This document shows, one piece after another, positions 1 to 7,824 of a DNA stretch of 14,693 nt (position 1 is the first letter of the stretch; every line of letters begins with the position of its first letter). Origin of the DNA: Roseicyclus sp. (lineage in GTDB: Bacteria; Pseudomonadota; Alphaproteobacteria; Rhodobacterales; Rhodobacteraceae); contig JAGYLB010000121.1 of NCBI GenBank assembly GCA_018401055.1, positions 1-14,693 on the forward strand, given 5' to 3'. The translations under genes were made by a program, and so were the position numbers. A model generated the notes under the pieces. It had not been told where the DNA came from, did no database searches, and worked only from the letters and a program-made list of their open reading frames with translations.

Positions 1-2
1 TT

Positions 3-533
3 CGGCAGGTGTTCCACATCCCGCCCGAGGATGAGCGGGCGGCGGCGCGCGTCTTCAACCTCGCGCGCGAGGATGTGGCGGGGTTCGAGACCTATGCCGC
101 GCGCATCGCCTCCATGTTCCGCGCCGAGGGGCGGCCTTGCGGCGTGGACAGCGTGCTGTGCGACCTGATGGAAGGGCTGTTTCACATCGCGACCGCAGAC
201 GGTGACTACCACCCGGCCGAGGATGTCTTTCTGACCCGCGTGGCCGAGATTTTCGGCATGGAAGAGCTGCAATTCCGTCGGTTGCGCGCGCGCTATGTGG
301 CAGATGCCGCGCCTGATCCCTATGCCGTGCTGGGTGTCAGCCCCGACGCGCCGTTGGACGAGATCCAGAGCGCCTGGCGGGCCGAGGTGCGGATGACCCA
401 CCCCGATACGATGATCGCGCGCGGTGTCCCCGAAGAGGCCGTGAAACTGGCCGAGCGTCGGCTGATCGCGGTCAACCGGGCGTGGGAGGAAATCTCGGCC
501 CGATCCTCGGAACGCTCGGCTGAGCGGGTGTGA
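3..533 (+). CDS. DjlA-like co-chaperone: TerB-like plus C-terminal J domain (5' partial)
   Basis: The frame is open to the left edge, so the true start is probably upstream; a GTG at 9 is internal or an alternative. Counting from that GTG, residues 1-98 look like a TerB/DjlA-type helical domain with an acidic motif ATADGDYHPAE near 61-71. A J domain begins near residue 103 (DPYAVLGVSPDAP) and has the HPD tripeptide at 131-133, the motif J proteins use to stimulate the ATPase of DnaK. The order TerB then J is that of DjlA. No membrane segment is visible, but the N-terminus is missing. The stop TGA overlaps the ATG of the next gene (TGATG), implying translational coupling. The family call is firm; the client is unknown. 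Confidence 0.85.
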   Translation, partial: RQVFHIPPEDERAAARVFNLAREDVAGFETYAARIASMFRAEGRPCGVDSVLCDLMEGLFHIATADGDYHPAEDVFLTRVAEIFGMEELQFRRLRARYVADAAPDPYAVLGVSPDAPLDEIQSAWRAEVRMTHPDTMIARGVPEEAVKLAERRLIAVNRAWEEISARSSERSAERV

Positions 534-1558
534 TGGACCGGCGCCGCCTGCGCATCGCCACCTACAACGTGGAGTGGTTCCACGCGCTGTTCGACGATGA
601 CGGTCACATGCTCGATACCAATGCGTGGTCGGGGCGGCATGACGTGACCCGCGCGCAGCAGATCGCCGGGCTGACGCGCGTGTTCCGGGCGATGGATGCC
701 GATGCGGTTCTGGTCGTCGAAGCCCCCGACATCTCGCGTCACCGCAACGGGGCTGTGGCGCTGGAGAATTTCGCGCGCGCCGCGGGGTTGCGGGCACGCG
801 AGGTCTGTTTCGGCTTTGCCAATGACACGCAGCAAGAAATCATGCTGCTCTACGATCCGGATGTGGTCCGCGCGACGCATGCGCCCTCGGATCTTGGCGC
901 GCCGCGCTTTGACGGGGAATTCCGGATCGATCTGGACGTGGACGCGACCGAGGATCTGGTGATCTTTTCCAAGCCGCCGCTGGAGATGCGGCTGAACACG
1001 CCGCTGGGCAGGCTGCGGATGATCGGGGCACATGTGAAATCCAAGGCGCCTCATGGCGCGCGCGACGGCGATCATGCGATGAAGCTCGCCATCGCCAACC
1101 GGCGCAAGCAGCTGGCGCAATGCATCTGGCTGCGCCGCCGGATCGAGGCGCATCTGGCCGAGGGCGAGCCGCTGATCTTGCTGGGCGATCTGAACGACGG
1201 GCCGGGCCTCGACGTGTTCGAGGATCTGTTCGGACGCTCGGGCGTCGAGATCGTGATGGGCTGGGGCGAGGACGAGGCCCGGCTGATGCATGACCCCCAT
1301 GCCGCGCGCGCTTTGGAGCGGCGGATCATGGCCGCGCCGACCACCGCGCGGTTCTACATCGCGTCCGAGGGGCGGTATCTGTCGGCGCTCTTGGATTACA
1401 TCATGGTCTCGCCCGACCTGCGGCCCTTGGCGCGGCGCTGGCGCATCTGGCACCCGTTCGAGGACCCAGAGTGCTGGGAGGATGAAGGGTTGCGCGATGC
1501 GCTGCTTGCGGCCTCCGATCATTTTCCGGTGACGCTCGACCTGGAAGCCGAGGGGTGA
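533..1558 (+). CDS. Endonuclease/exonuclease/phosphatase (EEP) family protein
   Basis: A protein of 341 residues with the ordered motifs of the Mg2+-dependent EEP fold: TYNVEWF near the N-terminus (Asn metal site), VVEAPDI (metal-binding Glu position), GAHVKSK, LLGDLNDGPG (catalytic Asp/Asn), LLDYIMVSPDL and the C-terminal SDHFPV (Asp-His pair). The family hydrolyses phosphodiester or phosphomonoester bonds in nucleic acids, lipids or other substrates; the substrate cannot be told here. No signal peptide is visible, so it is probably cytoplasmic. I chose the ATG at 533 because it overlaps the upstream TGA; a GTG at 530 is in the same frame. The reading frame is intact. Confidence 0.88.
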   Translation: MDRRRLRIATYNVEWFHALFDDDGHMLDTNAWSGRHDVTRAQQIAGLTRVFRAMDADAVLVVEAPDISRHRNGAVALENFARAAGLRAREVCFGFANDTQQEIMLLYDPDVVRATHAPSDLGAPRFDGEFRIDLDVDATEDLVIFSKPPLEMRLNTPLGRLRMIGAHVKSKAPHGARDGDHAMKLAIANRRKQLAQCIWLRRRIEAHLAEGEPLILLGDLNDGPGLDVFEDLFGRSGVEIVMGWGEDEARLMHDPHAARALERRIMAAPTTARFYIASEGRYLSALLDYIMVSPDLRPLARRWRIWHPFEDPECWEDEGLRDALLAASDHFPVTLDLEAEG

Positions 1559-1610
1559 AAGGCGTGCAGGGAATGCCTATCTGCAAGCCAGAACAATGGA
1601 GGAAGCGAAC

Positions 1611-1968
1611 ATGCGACATGTCCTTTTTCTGACGGCAGCCTTGGCCCTGTCGACACCGGCCGCGGCGCAAGATGACAGCGGCGGAGTGCGCGATGGCCTC
1701 GGCCTTCTGGGCGAAGGTGGCCGGATGATCCTCGAGGGGTTGATGAACGAGATGCGCCCGATGCTGGAGGAGGTGCAGCCCTTTTTCGAAGAAGAGGTGT
1801 TGCCGATGCTGGAACGGATGGGCGAGATTGTCGATGACCTGTCCTATTACGAATTGCCTGGAGCGGCTGCCCAATGGCGACATCTTGATCCGCCGCAGCC
1901 CCGAGGCGCCGCCTTTCGGCCGCGAGCCGCTGCCCGAGGTGGGCGAGGGTGGCGAGGTGGAGCTGTAA
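1611..1968 (+). CDS. Small exported acidic protein, frameshifted as read
   Basis: The ATG at 1611 follows a strong GGAGG at 1598-1602. Residues 1-20 form a signal peptide (MRHVLFLTAALALSTPAAAQ) with an AxA cleavage site, so the mature protein should be periplasmic. It continues as a Glu/Met-rich amphipathic stretch. Near 1857-1861 one extra G breaks the frame: reading CCTGAG instead of CCTGGAG gives ERLPNGDILIRRSPEAPP and ends at TAA 1966-1968, for a protein of about 118 residues. Without the correction the frame runs on to 2075 with low-complexity Arg/Gly/Ala. Small secreted proteins with a similar LPNGDI-type tail occur in Rhodobacteraceae, with no function known to me. Confidence 0.7.
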
Positions 1969-1970
1969 CA

Positions 1971-2030
1971 GGGGCGCTGCCCCCGGCCCTGCGGGCCTTC
2001 CCGCCGTATTTTCGGAAAGATGAAGGGGCG
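1971..2030 (+). repeat. REP-like intergenic double hairpin
   Basis: Immediately after the small exported gene lie two short hairpins. GGGGC (1971-1975) pairs with GCCCC (1979-1983), and GGCCC (1985-1989) pairs with GGGCC (1993-1997). They are followed by a TATTTTCGGAAAGATGAAG tail at 2008-2026. I recognise this arrangement as a common intergenic element in Rhodobacteraceae genomes; that part is prior knowledge, and only one copy is in this window. It may act as a transcription terminator or mRNA stabiliser for the upstream gene. The rest of the gap up to 2092 holds nothing I can name. Confidence 0.5.
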
Positions 2031-2105
2031 GCCCTGCGCTTTTGGTTGAGAGTGGGGCGGAGGGGCCATATCTGACGCGACACGTTTTCCCCGGAGAGGT
2101 TCCCC

Positions 2106-3939
2106 ATGCATCTGTCCCAGTTTTCCGCCCCCCTGCCCCGTGACGCCGCACGCGACGCCGGGGGCGGGCCGTTGGGGGCTTTGCCGGACTGGGACCTGAC
2201 GGATCTTTACGCAAGCCCCGGTGCGGCCGAGCTGACGCGGGATCTGGCGTGGCTGGAGGGGGAATGCGCCGGTTTCGCCGCCGATTACGAGGGCAAGCTG
2301 GCCGGGCTTGATGCGGCGGGCATGCTGGATTGCGTTACCCGCTACGAGAAGATCGACGTGGTGGCAGGCCGGATCATGTCCTATGCGGGGTTGCGCTACT
2401 ACCAGCACACGACCGACGCGGGCCGCGCCAAGTTCATGTCGGACATGCAAGACAGGATCACGACCTACACGACGGCGCTGGTGTTTTTCAGCCTCGAGTT
2501 CAACCGCATCCCCGATGATCGTTACGACGCGGTCTTTGGCGGTGACGCGCGACTTCTGCGCTACAAGCCGGTTTTTGACCGGATGCGGGCGATGAAGCCC
2601 TACCAGTTGTCGGACGAGCTGGAGCGGTTCTTGCACGATCAATCGGTCGTGGGGGCGAGCGCTTGGAACAAGCTCTTCGACGAAACCATCGCGGGGATGA
2701 CGTTCGAGGTCGAGGGCGACCGGCTGGGCATCGAGGCGACGCTGAACCTGTTGACCGACCATGACCGCACGCGCCGCGAGGCCGGCGCGCGGGCCTTGGC
2801 CGCGGCCTTTGGCGAAAAGCTGCCGCTCTTTGCCCGTGTGCACAACACGCTGGCCAAGGAAAAGGAAATCTCGGACCGCTGGCGCAAGCTGCCGACGCCG
2901 CAGACCGGCCGCCACCTGTCGAACCATGTCGAGCCCGAGGTGGTGGAGGCGCTGCGCAATGCGGTCGTCGCCGCCTATCCGCGGCTGTCGCACCGCTATT
3001 ACGCGCTGAAGGCCAAGTGGCTGGGGCTGGAGCGGATGCAGGTCTGGGACCGCAACGCGCCCCTGCCGATGGAAGAAAACCGCGTCTTTGGCTGGGAGGA
3101 GGCGCGCAGGCTGGTGAGCGAGGCTTATGCGGCCTTTGACCCGCGCATGGCGGAACTGGCCGAGCCCTTTTTCACCCAAGGTTGGATCGACGCGGGCGTG
3201 AAGGAGGGCAAGGCGCCCGGCGCCTTCGCGCATCCCACCGTGGCCGAGGTGCACCCCTATGTGATGCTCAACTACCTGGGCAAACCGCGCGACGTGATGA
3301 CGCTGGCCCATGAACTGGGCCACGGCGTGCACCAGGTGCTGGCGGCGGGCCAGGGCGAGTTGCTGTCGTCCACGCCCCTGACCCTGGCCGAAACCGGCGA
3401 GCGTCTTTGGCGAGATGCTGACCTTCCGCAAGCTGCTGGCAGAAGCCAAGGACGACAAGGCGCGCAAGGTGCTCTTGGCGGGCAAGGTCGAGGACATGAT
3501 CAACACGGTCGTGCGCCAGATCGCGTTCTACGATTTCGAATGCAAGCTGCACGCGGCGCGCCGCGAGGGGGAACTGACGCCCGAGGATATCAACCTGCTG
3601 TGGATGAGCGTTCAGGCGCAAAGCCTGGGCCCGGTGTTCGATTTCATGGAAGGCTACGAGACCTTCTGGGCCTATATCCCGCATTTCGTCCATTCGCCCT
3701 TCTACGTCTATGCCTATGCCTTCGGCGATGGCCTCGTGAACGCGCTTTACGCGGTCTATGCGGAAGGCGCGCCGGGGTTCGAGGAGAAGTATTTCGAGAT
3801 GCTGAAGGCGGGCGGGTCCAAGCACCACAAGGAGTTGCTTGCACCCTTCGGCCTCGATGCCACGGACCCGGCGTTCTGGGACAAGGGGCTGGGCATGATC
3901 GAGGGGCTGATCGACGAACTTGAAGCGATGGAGGCCTGA
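2106..3939 (+). CDS. pepF: M3 family oligoendopeptidase F, frameshifted as read
   Basis: Zinc metallopeptidase that cleaves short peptides in the cytoplasm. The ATG at 2106 has GGAGAGG at 2093-2099. The N-terminal two thirds are the helical M3 domain. The catalytic motif HELGH lies in MTLAHELGHGVHQV, and the third zinc ligand is the Glu of LTLAET shortly after. At 3396-3397 one extra G shifts the frame: ACC GCG AGC GTC would continue as SVFGEMLTFRKLL, whereas the sequence as given runs into an unrelated frame. After correction the protein is about 610 residues, normal for PepF, and ends KGLGMIEGLIDELEAMEA. The frame changes right after the zinc site with no loss of conserved sequence, so I favour a sequencing error. 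The 3' end overlaps the next gene by 20 bases. Confidence 0.88.
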
Positions 3940-4186
3940 GATCGCCCGCATCCCCTTTCTGTCTGCGGCCGAGGTCGCGCGCTGGAAGATGCGCGCGCGC
4001 CGGTTTCTTGTCCGGGTGCGCCAGACGGTTCCACCCGGCGGGCGGCTGATCCTTGGCATCTTGCTGATGATCGGGGGGCTTCTGGCCTTCCTGCCGGTGC
4101 TGGGGCTGTGGATGCTGCCGCTGGGGCTGGCCGTGGCGGCCCTCGACGTCGTTCCGGCGATGCGCTGGCTGCGCGGGGGGCGGTAG
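3920..4186 (+). CDS. Small membrane protein of unknown function
   Basis: An 88-residue basic protein with one long or two closely packed hydrophobic segments (LILGILLMIGGLLAFLPV and WMLPLGLAVAALDVV), preceded by an Arg/Lys-rich N-terminus, so probably in the inner membrane with the N-terminus in the cytoplasm. I took the TTG at 3920 because the sequence EIARIPFLSAAEVARWK right after it looks conserved in Rhodobacteraceae homologues as I remember them; an ATG at about 3988 is the alternative and would drop that block. It overlaps the end of pepF by 20 bases and is followed one base later by the M28 peptidase start, suggesting one transcript. I do not know a function. Confidence 0.7.
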   Translation: MKRWRPEIARIPFLSAAEVARWKMRARRFLVRVRQTVPPGGRLILGILLMIGGLLAFLPVLGLWMLPLGLAVAALDVVPAMRWLRGGR

Positions 4187-4187
4187 G

Positions 4188-5119
4188 GTGGACCTGCGCC
4201 CGACGCGGCGGCAGACCATCGCGGGCGCGCTCGCCTGTCTCATGCCGGGGATCGCCCACGCGCAGGGTGATCCGGTAGCGGGGCTGGTGGCGCAAGTCTC
4301 GCAAGACCGGCTGCGCGCGACGGTGGTGGCGCTGGCGGGCTTCCACGCGCTACACGTTGCACCCCGATTTCCCGCAGGTCGAGGCGCGGGTTGCGCAGGC
4401 GTTTCGGGAGATCGGGGTCACCCCGGGCGGGCTGGCGCTGCACCCGTTCACGATGCCAGGGGCCGATGCGCCACAACGTGCTGGCCGGAAATCCAGCCGA
4501 TCCGCGGGGCGTGATCGTGATCGGGGCCCATATCGACAGCCTGTCGGAAAGCCCGATGCGGCTGGCGCCAGGGGCCAACGACAATGCCACCGGCGTTGCC
4601 GCCATGATCGAGGCGCACCGGATTTTGGCGGGCGCGGGCCTGCCCTGCGGGATCGTGTCGGCGGGGTTCGCGGGCGAAGAGCAGGGCTATCGCGGTTCGG
4701 CCGCGGTGGCGGCGCTGGCGCGGTCCAAAGGGTGGCGGGTGCGGCTGATGGTGAACCTCGACATGCTGGGCCACAGCCACCCCGGTCCAGGTGCGCCCTT
4801 CTGGATCGAGGCCGATCAGGGCAACACGCGGCCCGATAACGATGCGGCAGCACAGGCGGCGGGCGATATCGCCGCGCGGATGGCGGTGGCCCATACCGGG
4901 CTGACCATCGCGCGCTCCGACATCTGGGGCAGCGACTACATGCCCTTCGAGGCCGAGGGGTTTCCTGCGATCGGGTTCTATGACGGGGCGGCGGTGGACG
5001 GGGCGCCGGGCTATCATTCCACGAGCGACACCGTGGACCGGATCGATTTCGCCCGGCTGACCGAGGCCACGCGGCTGACCGTCGCCACGGTGGCGACGGT
5101 CGCGCTTCAGGCTGGGTGA
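4188..5119 (+). CDS. M28 family zinc peptidase with signal peptide, frameshifted twice as read
   Basis: The GTG start at 4188 lies one base after the previous stop. The N-terminus TRRQTIAGALACLMPGIAHA is a Tat-like or Sec signal peptide, so the enzyme is probably periplasmic. The M28 metal ligands are all present in order: GAHIDS (His), GANDNATG (Asp), GEEQG (Glu-Glu), NLDMLG (Asp) and YHSTSD (His). Two breaks lie in the N-terminal part: near 4344-4349, where FHTRYT is expected, and near 4465-4472, where GADARHNVLAGNP is expected. Both fit loss of two bases, from CACACG and GCGCGC. Restoring four bases gives about 311 residues. Substrate unknown; the family contains aminopeptidases. It converges on bfr with a gap of four bases. 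Confidence 0.83.
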
Positions 5120-5123
5120 GGGA

Positions 5124-5609
5124 TCAGTCCGCCTCGTTCGCAGGTTTCGCCTGCAGCAGGCCGTAGTTGGCCTCGCCCAGACGGTCGAAGAGGTCGAGCT
5201 GGGTTTCGAGGAAGTCGATGTGGCCTTCCTCGTCGCTGATCAGTTCCTCGAAGAGCGCCTTGGTCACGTAATCCTTGACGCTTTCGCAATGATCGCGCGC
5301 CTCGATGTAGAGGGTGCGGGCATCATGTTCGCCGGCCAGATCGGCCTCGAGGGTTTCGCGCAGGGTCTGGCCGATGCGCAAAGGGTCGAGTTTTTGCAGG
5401 TTGGGATGACCGCCGAGGAAGATGATGCGGGCGATCATCTTGTCGGCGTGGTTCATCTCTTCGATGCTTTCGGCACGCGATTTGGCGGCGATGCGGCCGT
5501 AGCCCCAATCCTCCTGCAGGCGGTAGTGCAGCCAATACTGGCTCACGGCCGTCAACTCGCTGCGCAGCGCGGCGTTGAGATACTCGATGACCTTGGCGTC
5601 GCCTTTCAT
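5124..5609 (-). CDS. bfr: Bacterioferritin
   Basis: A 161-residue protein, the standard length for Bfr, which forms a 24-subunit haem-containing iron-storage shell in the cytoplasm. The ferroxidase-centre residues are visible: E18, E51, H54, E94, E127 and H130 ([11 protein letters not shown] and SDEEGHIDF), together with M52, the axial haem ligand in the dimer interface. A good Shine-Dalgarno AGGAGAG precedes the ATG. It lies 99 bases downstream of bfd on the same strand, the usual pairing in which Bfd reduces Bfr to release Fe2+. No frame defect. Confidence 0.96.
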   Translation of the reverse strand: MKGDAKVIEYLNAALRSELTAVSQYWLHYRLQEDWGYGRIAAKSRAESIEEMNHADKMIARIIFLGGHPNLQKLDPLRIGQTLRETLEADLAGEHDARTLYIEARDHCESVKDYVTKALFEELISDEEGHIDFLETQLDLFDRLGEANYGLLQAKPANEAD

Positions 5610-5636
5610 GGCACGGCTCTCCTGTCTGTCTGGCCG

Positions 5637-5651
5637 GGGGCGTCAGGCCCC
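5637..5651 (-). other. GC hairpin between bfd and bfr
   Basis: GGGGC (5637-5641) pairs with GCCCC (5647-5651) around a five-base loop in the 99-base gap between bfd and bfr. On the minus strand no T-run follows, so it is not a standard terminator. It may be a processing or stability element that lets the two genes be expressed at different levels. No convincing promoter was seen in this gap. Confidence 0.3.
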
Positions 5652-5708
5652 GTTCGGCTGGTGGTGGGTCAAGTAATTTGGATCATTGGGGGGATTGAAC
5701 GACGGCCG

Positions 5709-5947
5709 TCAGACCCGCGCGCGGCGTTTGAGCCCGCGCAGTTCGGCGGGAACGCCAAGGCCGGGCGAGGCCTCCATCGTGGACAGGAACGGCGAGCGCA
5801 AGCAGCCGCCGCAATCCGCCTTGCGGCCAAGCGCGCGGTAGACCTTGCCGGGCGTGATGATCGTGTCGGGGTCGGCTGCGCGCATCCAGTCGATGGCGCT
5901 GTGGATGTCGGCGTCGCTGGATGCCCGGTGCAGTGACAGACGATCAT
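5709..5947 (-). CDS. bfd: Bacterioferritin-associated ferredoxin, frameshifted as read
   Basis: A small [2Fe-2S] protein that docks on bacterioferritin and supplies electrons for iron release. The ATG at 5947 begins MIVCHCTG, the C-x-C start typical of Bfd, and the second pair of cysteines is in KADCGGCLRSPF. The frame is lost near 5917-5924 after the eighth codon. Adding one base (or removing two) there gives SDADIHSAIDWMRAADPDT followed by ITPGKVYRALGRKADCGGC and ends at TGA 5709-5711, for about 79 residues. All four cluster cysteines survive, so I think the shift is an error in the sequence. Reading straight from the upstream small ORF goes through the ATG in the same frame. Confidence 0.85.
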
Positions 5948-6106
5948 CGGGGCGGGCCCTGTGGCGAGGGTGGCCTGCCGATCAATCAGGCGTTCCAGCA
6001 GGGCCGTGACCGAGGGGCAGCAGCCACCGCCGAATTCGGAGAGCAGATCGGCGGCCATGGCGACCGGCGCGATGTCGGGCAAGCGGGGCGGAGGGCGCGT
6101 GTGCAT
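5948..6106 (-). CDS. Small ORF immediately upstream of and in frame with bfd
   Basis: Fifty-three codons from an ATG at 6106 with a possible Shine-Dalgarno AAGGTG a few bases upstream, running in frame into the ATG of bfd. Codon use is coding-like (mostly G/C in third position). It includes MAADLLSEFGGGCCPSVTAL, with a Cys-Cys pair. Two readings are possible. It may be a separate small protein whose stop was shifted by an indel; a TGA in the next frame overlaps the bfd start as ATGA. Or it may be an N-terminal extension of Bfd, which would be unusual because Bfd normally starts at MIVCHC. I do not recognise the family. Confidence 0.4.
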
Positions 6107-6156
6107 GGGTCACCTTCGGGTCGCAATGCCCCAAACCTGACCAATTCACTCGGACA

Positions 6157-6178
6157 TGTCAATCCTTACAAAAAGGAT
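6157..6178 (-). promoter_or_regulatory. Possible promoter and inverted repeat upstream of the bfd ORFs
   Basis: A consensus TTGACA -35 (minus strand, 6162-6157) lies about 50 bases upstream of the small ORF start. The -10 region 17 bases on (CAGGTT, 6139-6134) is poor. Overlapping its upstream edge is an inverted repeat, ATCCTT (6162-6167) and AAGGAT (6173-6178), separated by five bases. It could be an operator for an iron-responsive regulator, but it matches no site I can name with confidence. Confidence 0.3.
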
Positions 6179-6200
6179 CGCCTATTTGTCGTAACCTGCC

Positions 6201-6446
6201 CTACAGCCGGTTGTGCGATCCATCACAAAGCGGTTGCCGCGCACTGGCCTTGCAGCCGCAAAAGAACACTGTGCCGTCTTTCTCGGCGGTCCATTTCTGC
6301 GGCTGAAAGGGCGTGTCCTTGTGCGAACCGTCGCAAAAGGGCTGGGTCTGCGACCGGCCGCAGGCGCACCAGAAATAGCTCTTGCCTGCCGTCACCTCGA
6401 CGGGGAACGGAGCTTTCTGGGCGATGATCGGGGTATCGTCGGACAT
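6201..6446 (-). CDS. Tandem CDGSH iron-sulfur domain protein
   Basis: An 81-residue protein with two CDGSH-type motifs of the form C-x-C-x2-S-x3-P-x-C-D-G-S-H: CACGRSQTQPFCDGSH and CGCKASARQPLCDGSH. Each should bind one [2Fe-2S] cluster through three Cys and one His, as in MitoNEET/Miner2-type proteins, with a likely role in redox sensing or Fe-S transfer in the cytoplasm. I chose the ATG at 6446 (MSDDTPIIAQKAPF) because AAGGAA lies just upstream; a longer frame from 6482 has no family support. It sits next to bfd and bfr, which strengthens an iron/redox setting, though 94 bases separate them. Confidence 0.92.
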   Translation of the reverse strand: MSDDTPIIAQKAPFPVEVTAGKSYFWCACGRSQTQPFCDGSHKDTPFQPQKWTAEKDGTVFFCGCKASARQPLCDGSHNRL

Positions 6447-6504
6447 CTGGCGGGGTTCCTTGGCTGGATGTGTCCGCACCAAGGTGACGCATCGCGCGCC
6501 CGCG

Positions 6505-6813
6505 TCAATCCAGATCGGTCCAGGGCCAGGGTTTCACGTCGGAGGCGGCGGATTGATAGCGCGCGGCCTTGGCCATCCAGATGCCCAGATCGGTGCCGAA
6601 ATCGGCAAGGCGCTGGTTGCGCTCGCCGGTGTTGACCAGCATCACGACGAACTGCACCACCGTCAGCAGCGTCAGCACGGTCTGGCTGAGGCTCAGCATG
6701 ATGGCGATGATCACCATGTGCAGCAAGCGCATCCCCATACCTTCGCGGGGCGCCTCGGGCTGGTCGCCGTTCAGGCGGCCCTCGATCCGTGCGTCGTCAT
6801 TGCGGTCCATCAT
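6505..6813 (-). CDS. DUF4389 family membrane protein
   Basis: A 102-residue protein with a central hydrophobic region of one to two helices (LLHMVIIAIMLSLSQTVLTL then LTVVQFVVMLV), followed by the conserved GERNQRLADFGTDLGIWM and ending ASDVKPWPWTD. This pattern, helix, N-x-R-L-x-x-F-G, then S-D-x-K-P-x-P, is that of the DUF4389 family. The start ATG at 6813 overlaps the stop of the oxidoreductase gene as ATGA, so the two are probably translated together. An ATG at 6810 is an alternative. Inner membrane; molecular function unknown. Confidence 0.85.
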   Translation of the reverse strand: MMDRNDDARIEGRLNGDQPEAPREGMGMRLLHMVIIAIMLSLSQTVLTLLTVVQFVVMLVNTGERNQRLADFGTDLGIWMAKAARYQSAASDVKPWPWTDLD

Positions 6814-7790
6814 GCTATCCCCAGAAGGTCGAACATCGCGTCCATCGCAGCTTGCGTGCCGCGCGCAGCCTCCAGAGGATAGGGGAAAACGGCGCGATCT
6901 AGAAGGGTGGCTGCCACCGCCTCGACCTGAAGGGCATATTGGCGCGCCTCGGGGAAGGCGAAGGTTTCGGTGGGCTGGCCGTCACGCGACAAGATCAGGT
7001 CGGCTTGCGCGTATTGGCCTGCGTTGAAGGGGGCCGCAACGGTCAGGCGGCCGGCGTCGCCTTCGAACAGCATGGATTGGTAGCGCGTCGTGCGCATCGA
7101 GACGTGGAAGTTGAACCGCACCTCGCCCGCCCGCGCCTGCACCCAAGTCGAGGCATCGACCCCCTCCTCCACCACCGCATCGGCCCAGACAGGCACAGGT
7201 TCCAGTCCCGTGGCATAGCGGAAGGCGCCGATGGGATAGACCCCGATGTCGCGCAGCGCACCGCCCGCGAGGTCGGCAGACAGGCGGATGTTGGCGGGAT
7301 CGGCAAGGCCGTAGGTAAGGAGGCGCCGGTGACGGTCGTGCAGCCGCCCCAGCGCGCCACCGTCGATCAACTCCCGCACCTTGTGCCATTGCGGGTGATG
7401 GGCGGGCATCCAGGCCTCGGCGATCAGGCAGCCGGTCGCGTCACGCGCGGCGATCAGGCGGTCGAAATCGGACGCCCGCAGCGCGATGGGTTTCTCGCAC
7501 AGTACCGCCTTGCCCGCCTCGGCCGCGCGGATCGACCAGTCGACGTGAAGCGCGTTGGGCAGCGGGATGTAGACCGCGTCGATGTCGGGATCGGCAAGAA
7601 GGACGTCGTAGCTGTCATGCACCCTGAGGCCCGGCGCGATCCCGGCGAAAGGCGCCGCGCGGGCGGGATCCCGCGTGGCGATGGCCGCAAGGCGCGACCG
7701 GCGGGCCTCGTCGTTGATGGCGGGGGCCATGGTCTCGCGGGCGAAACCTGACGCCCCAAGGATGCCCCAACGGATGTGATCTAGTGTCAT
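6810..7790 (-). CDS. Gfo/Idh/MocA family NAD(P)-dependent oxidoreductase
   Basis: A 326-residue protein of standard length. The Rossmann dinucleotide-binding start is IRWGILGASGFA (G-x-G-x-x-G-like), then AVYIPLPNALH, and the family signature CEKPIA follows. The later part (GGALRDIGVYPI) corresponds to the C-terminal alpha/beta substrate domain with the usual D-x-G-x-Y motif. Members act on sugars, inositols or related polyols; the substrate is not evident here. I took the ATG at 7790 (MTLDHIRWG), since the upstream extension overlaps tetR and is non-conserved. It is 34 bases downstream of tetR and overlaps the DUF4389 start by four bases, so an operon is likely. Confidence 0.92.
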   Translation of the reverse strand: MTLDHIRWGILGASGFARETMAPAINDEARRSRLAAIATRDPARAAPFAGIAPGLRVHDSYDVLLADPDIDAVYIPLPNALHVDWSIRAAEAGKAVLCEKPIALRASDFDRLIAARDATGCLIAEAWMPAHHPQWHKVRELIDGGALGRLHDRHRRLLTYGLADPANIRLSADLAGGALRDIGVYPIGAFRYATGLEPVPVWADAVVEEGVDASTWVQARAGEVRFNFHVSMRTTRYQSMLFEGDAGRLTVAAPFNAGQYAQADLILSRDGQPTETFAFPEARQYALQVEAVAATLLDRAVFPYPLEAARGTQAAMDAMFDLLGIA

Positions 7791-7824
7791 AGTTTGCTTG
7801 CCCCGGATCCTTGGCCTGTGACTA

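Noticed and set aside
320..1522. A 400-codon open frame on the minus strand opposite the EEP gene.
   Set aside because: It is a mirror of the EEP gene codon pattern with no family features; the plus-strand motifs decide.
1401..3506. A very long open frame on the minus strand (about 700 codons) opposite the exported protein and pepF genes.
   Set aside because: Its translation is rich in Arg/His/Gln/Pro with no domain pattern, and the plus strand holds clearly recognisable EEP, exported and M3 peptidase proteins. Long antisense frames are common at this GC content.
6140..6162. An Iron-Rhodo box or Irr-type element before the bfd ORFs.
   Set aside because: TGA and TCA halves are present, but the spacing does not match the element as I know it, and no full ICE-type palindrome is seen.
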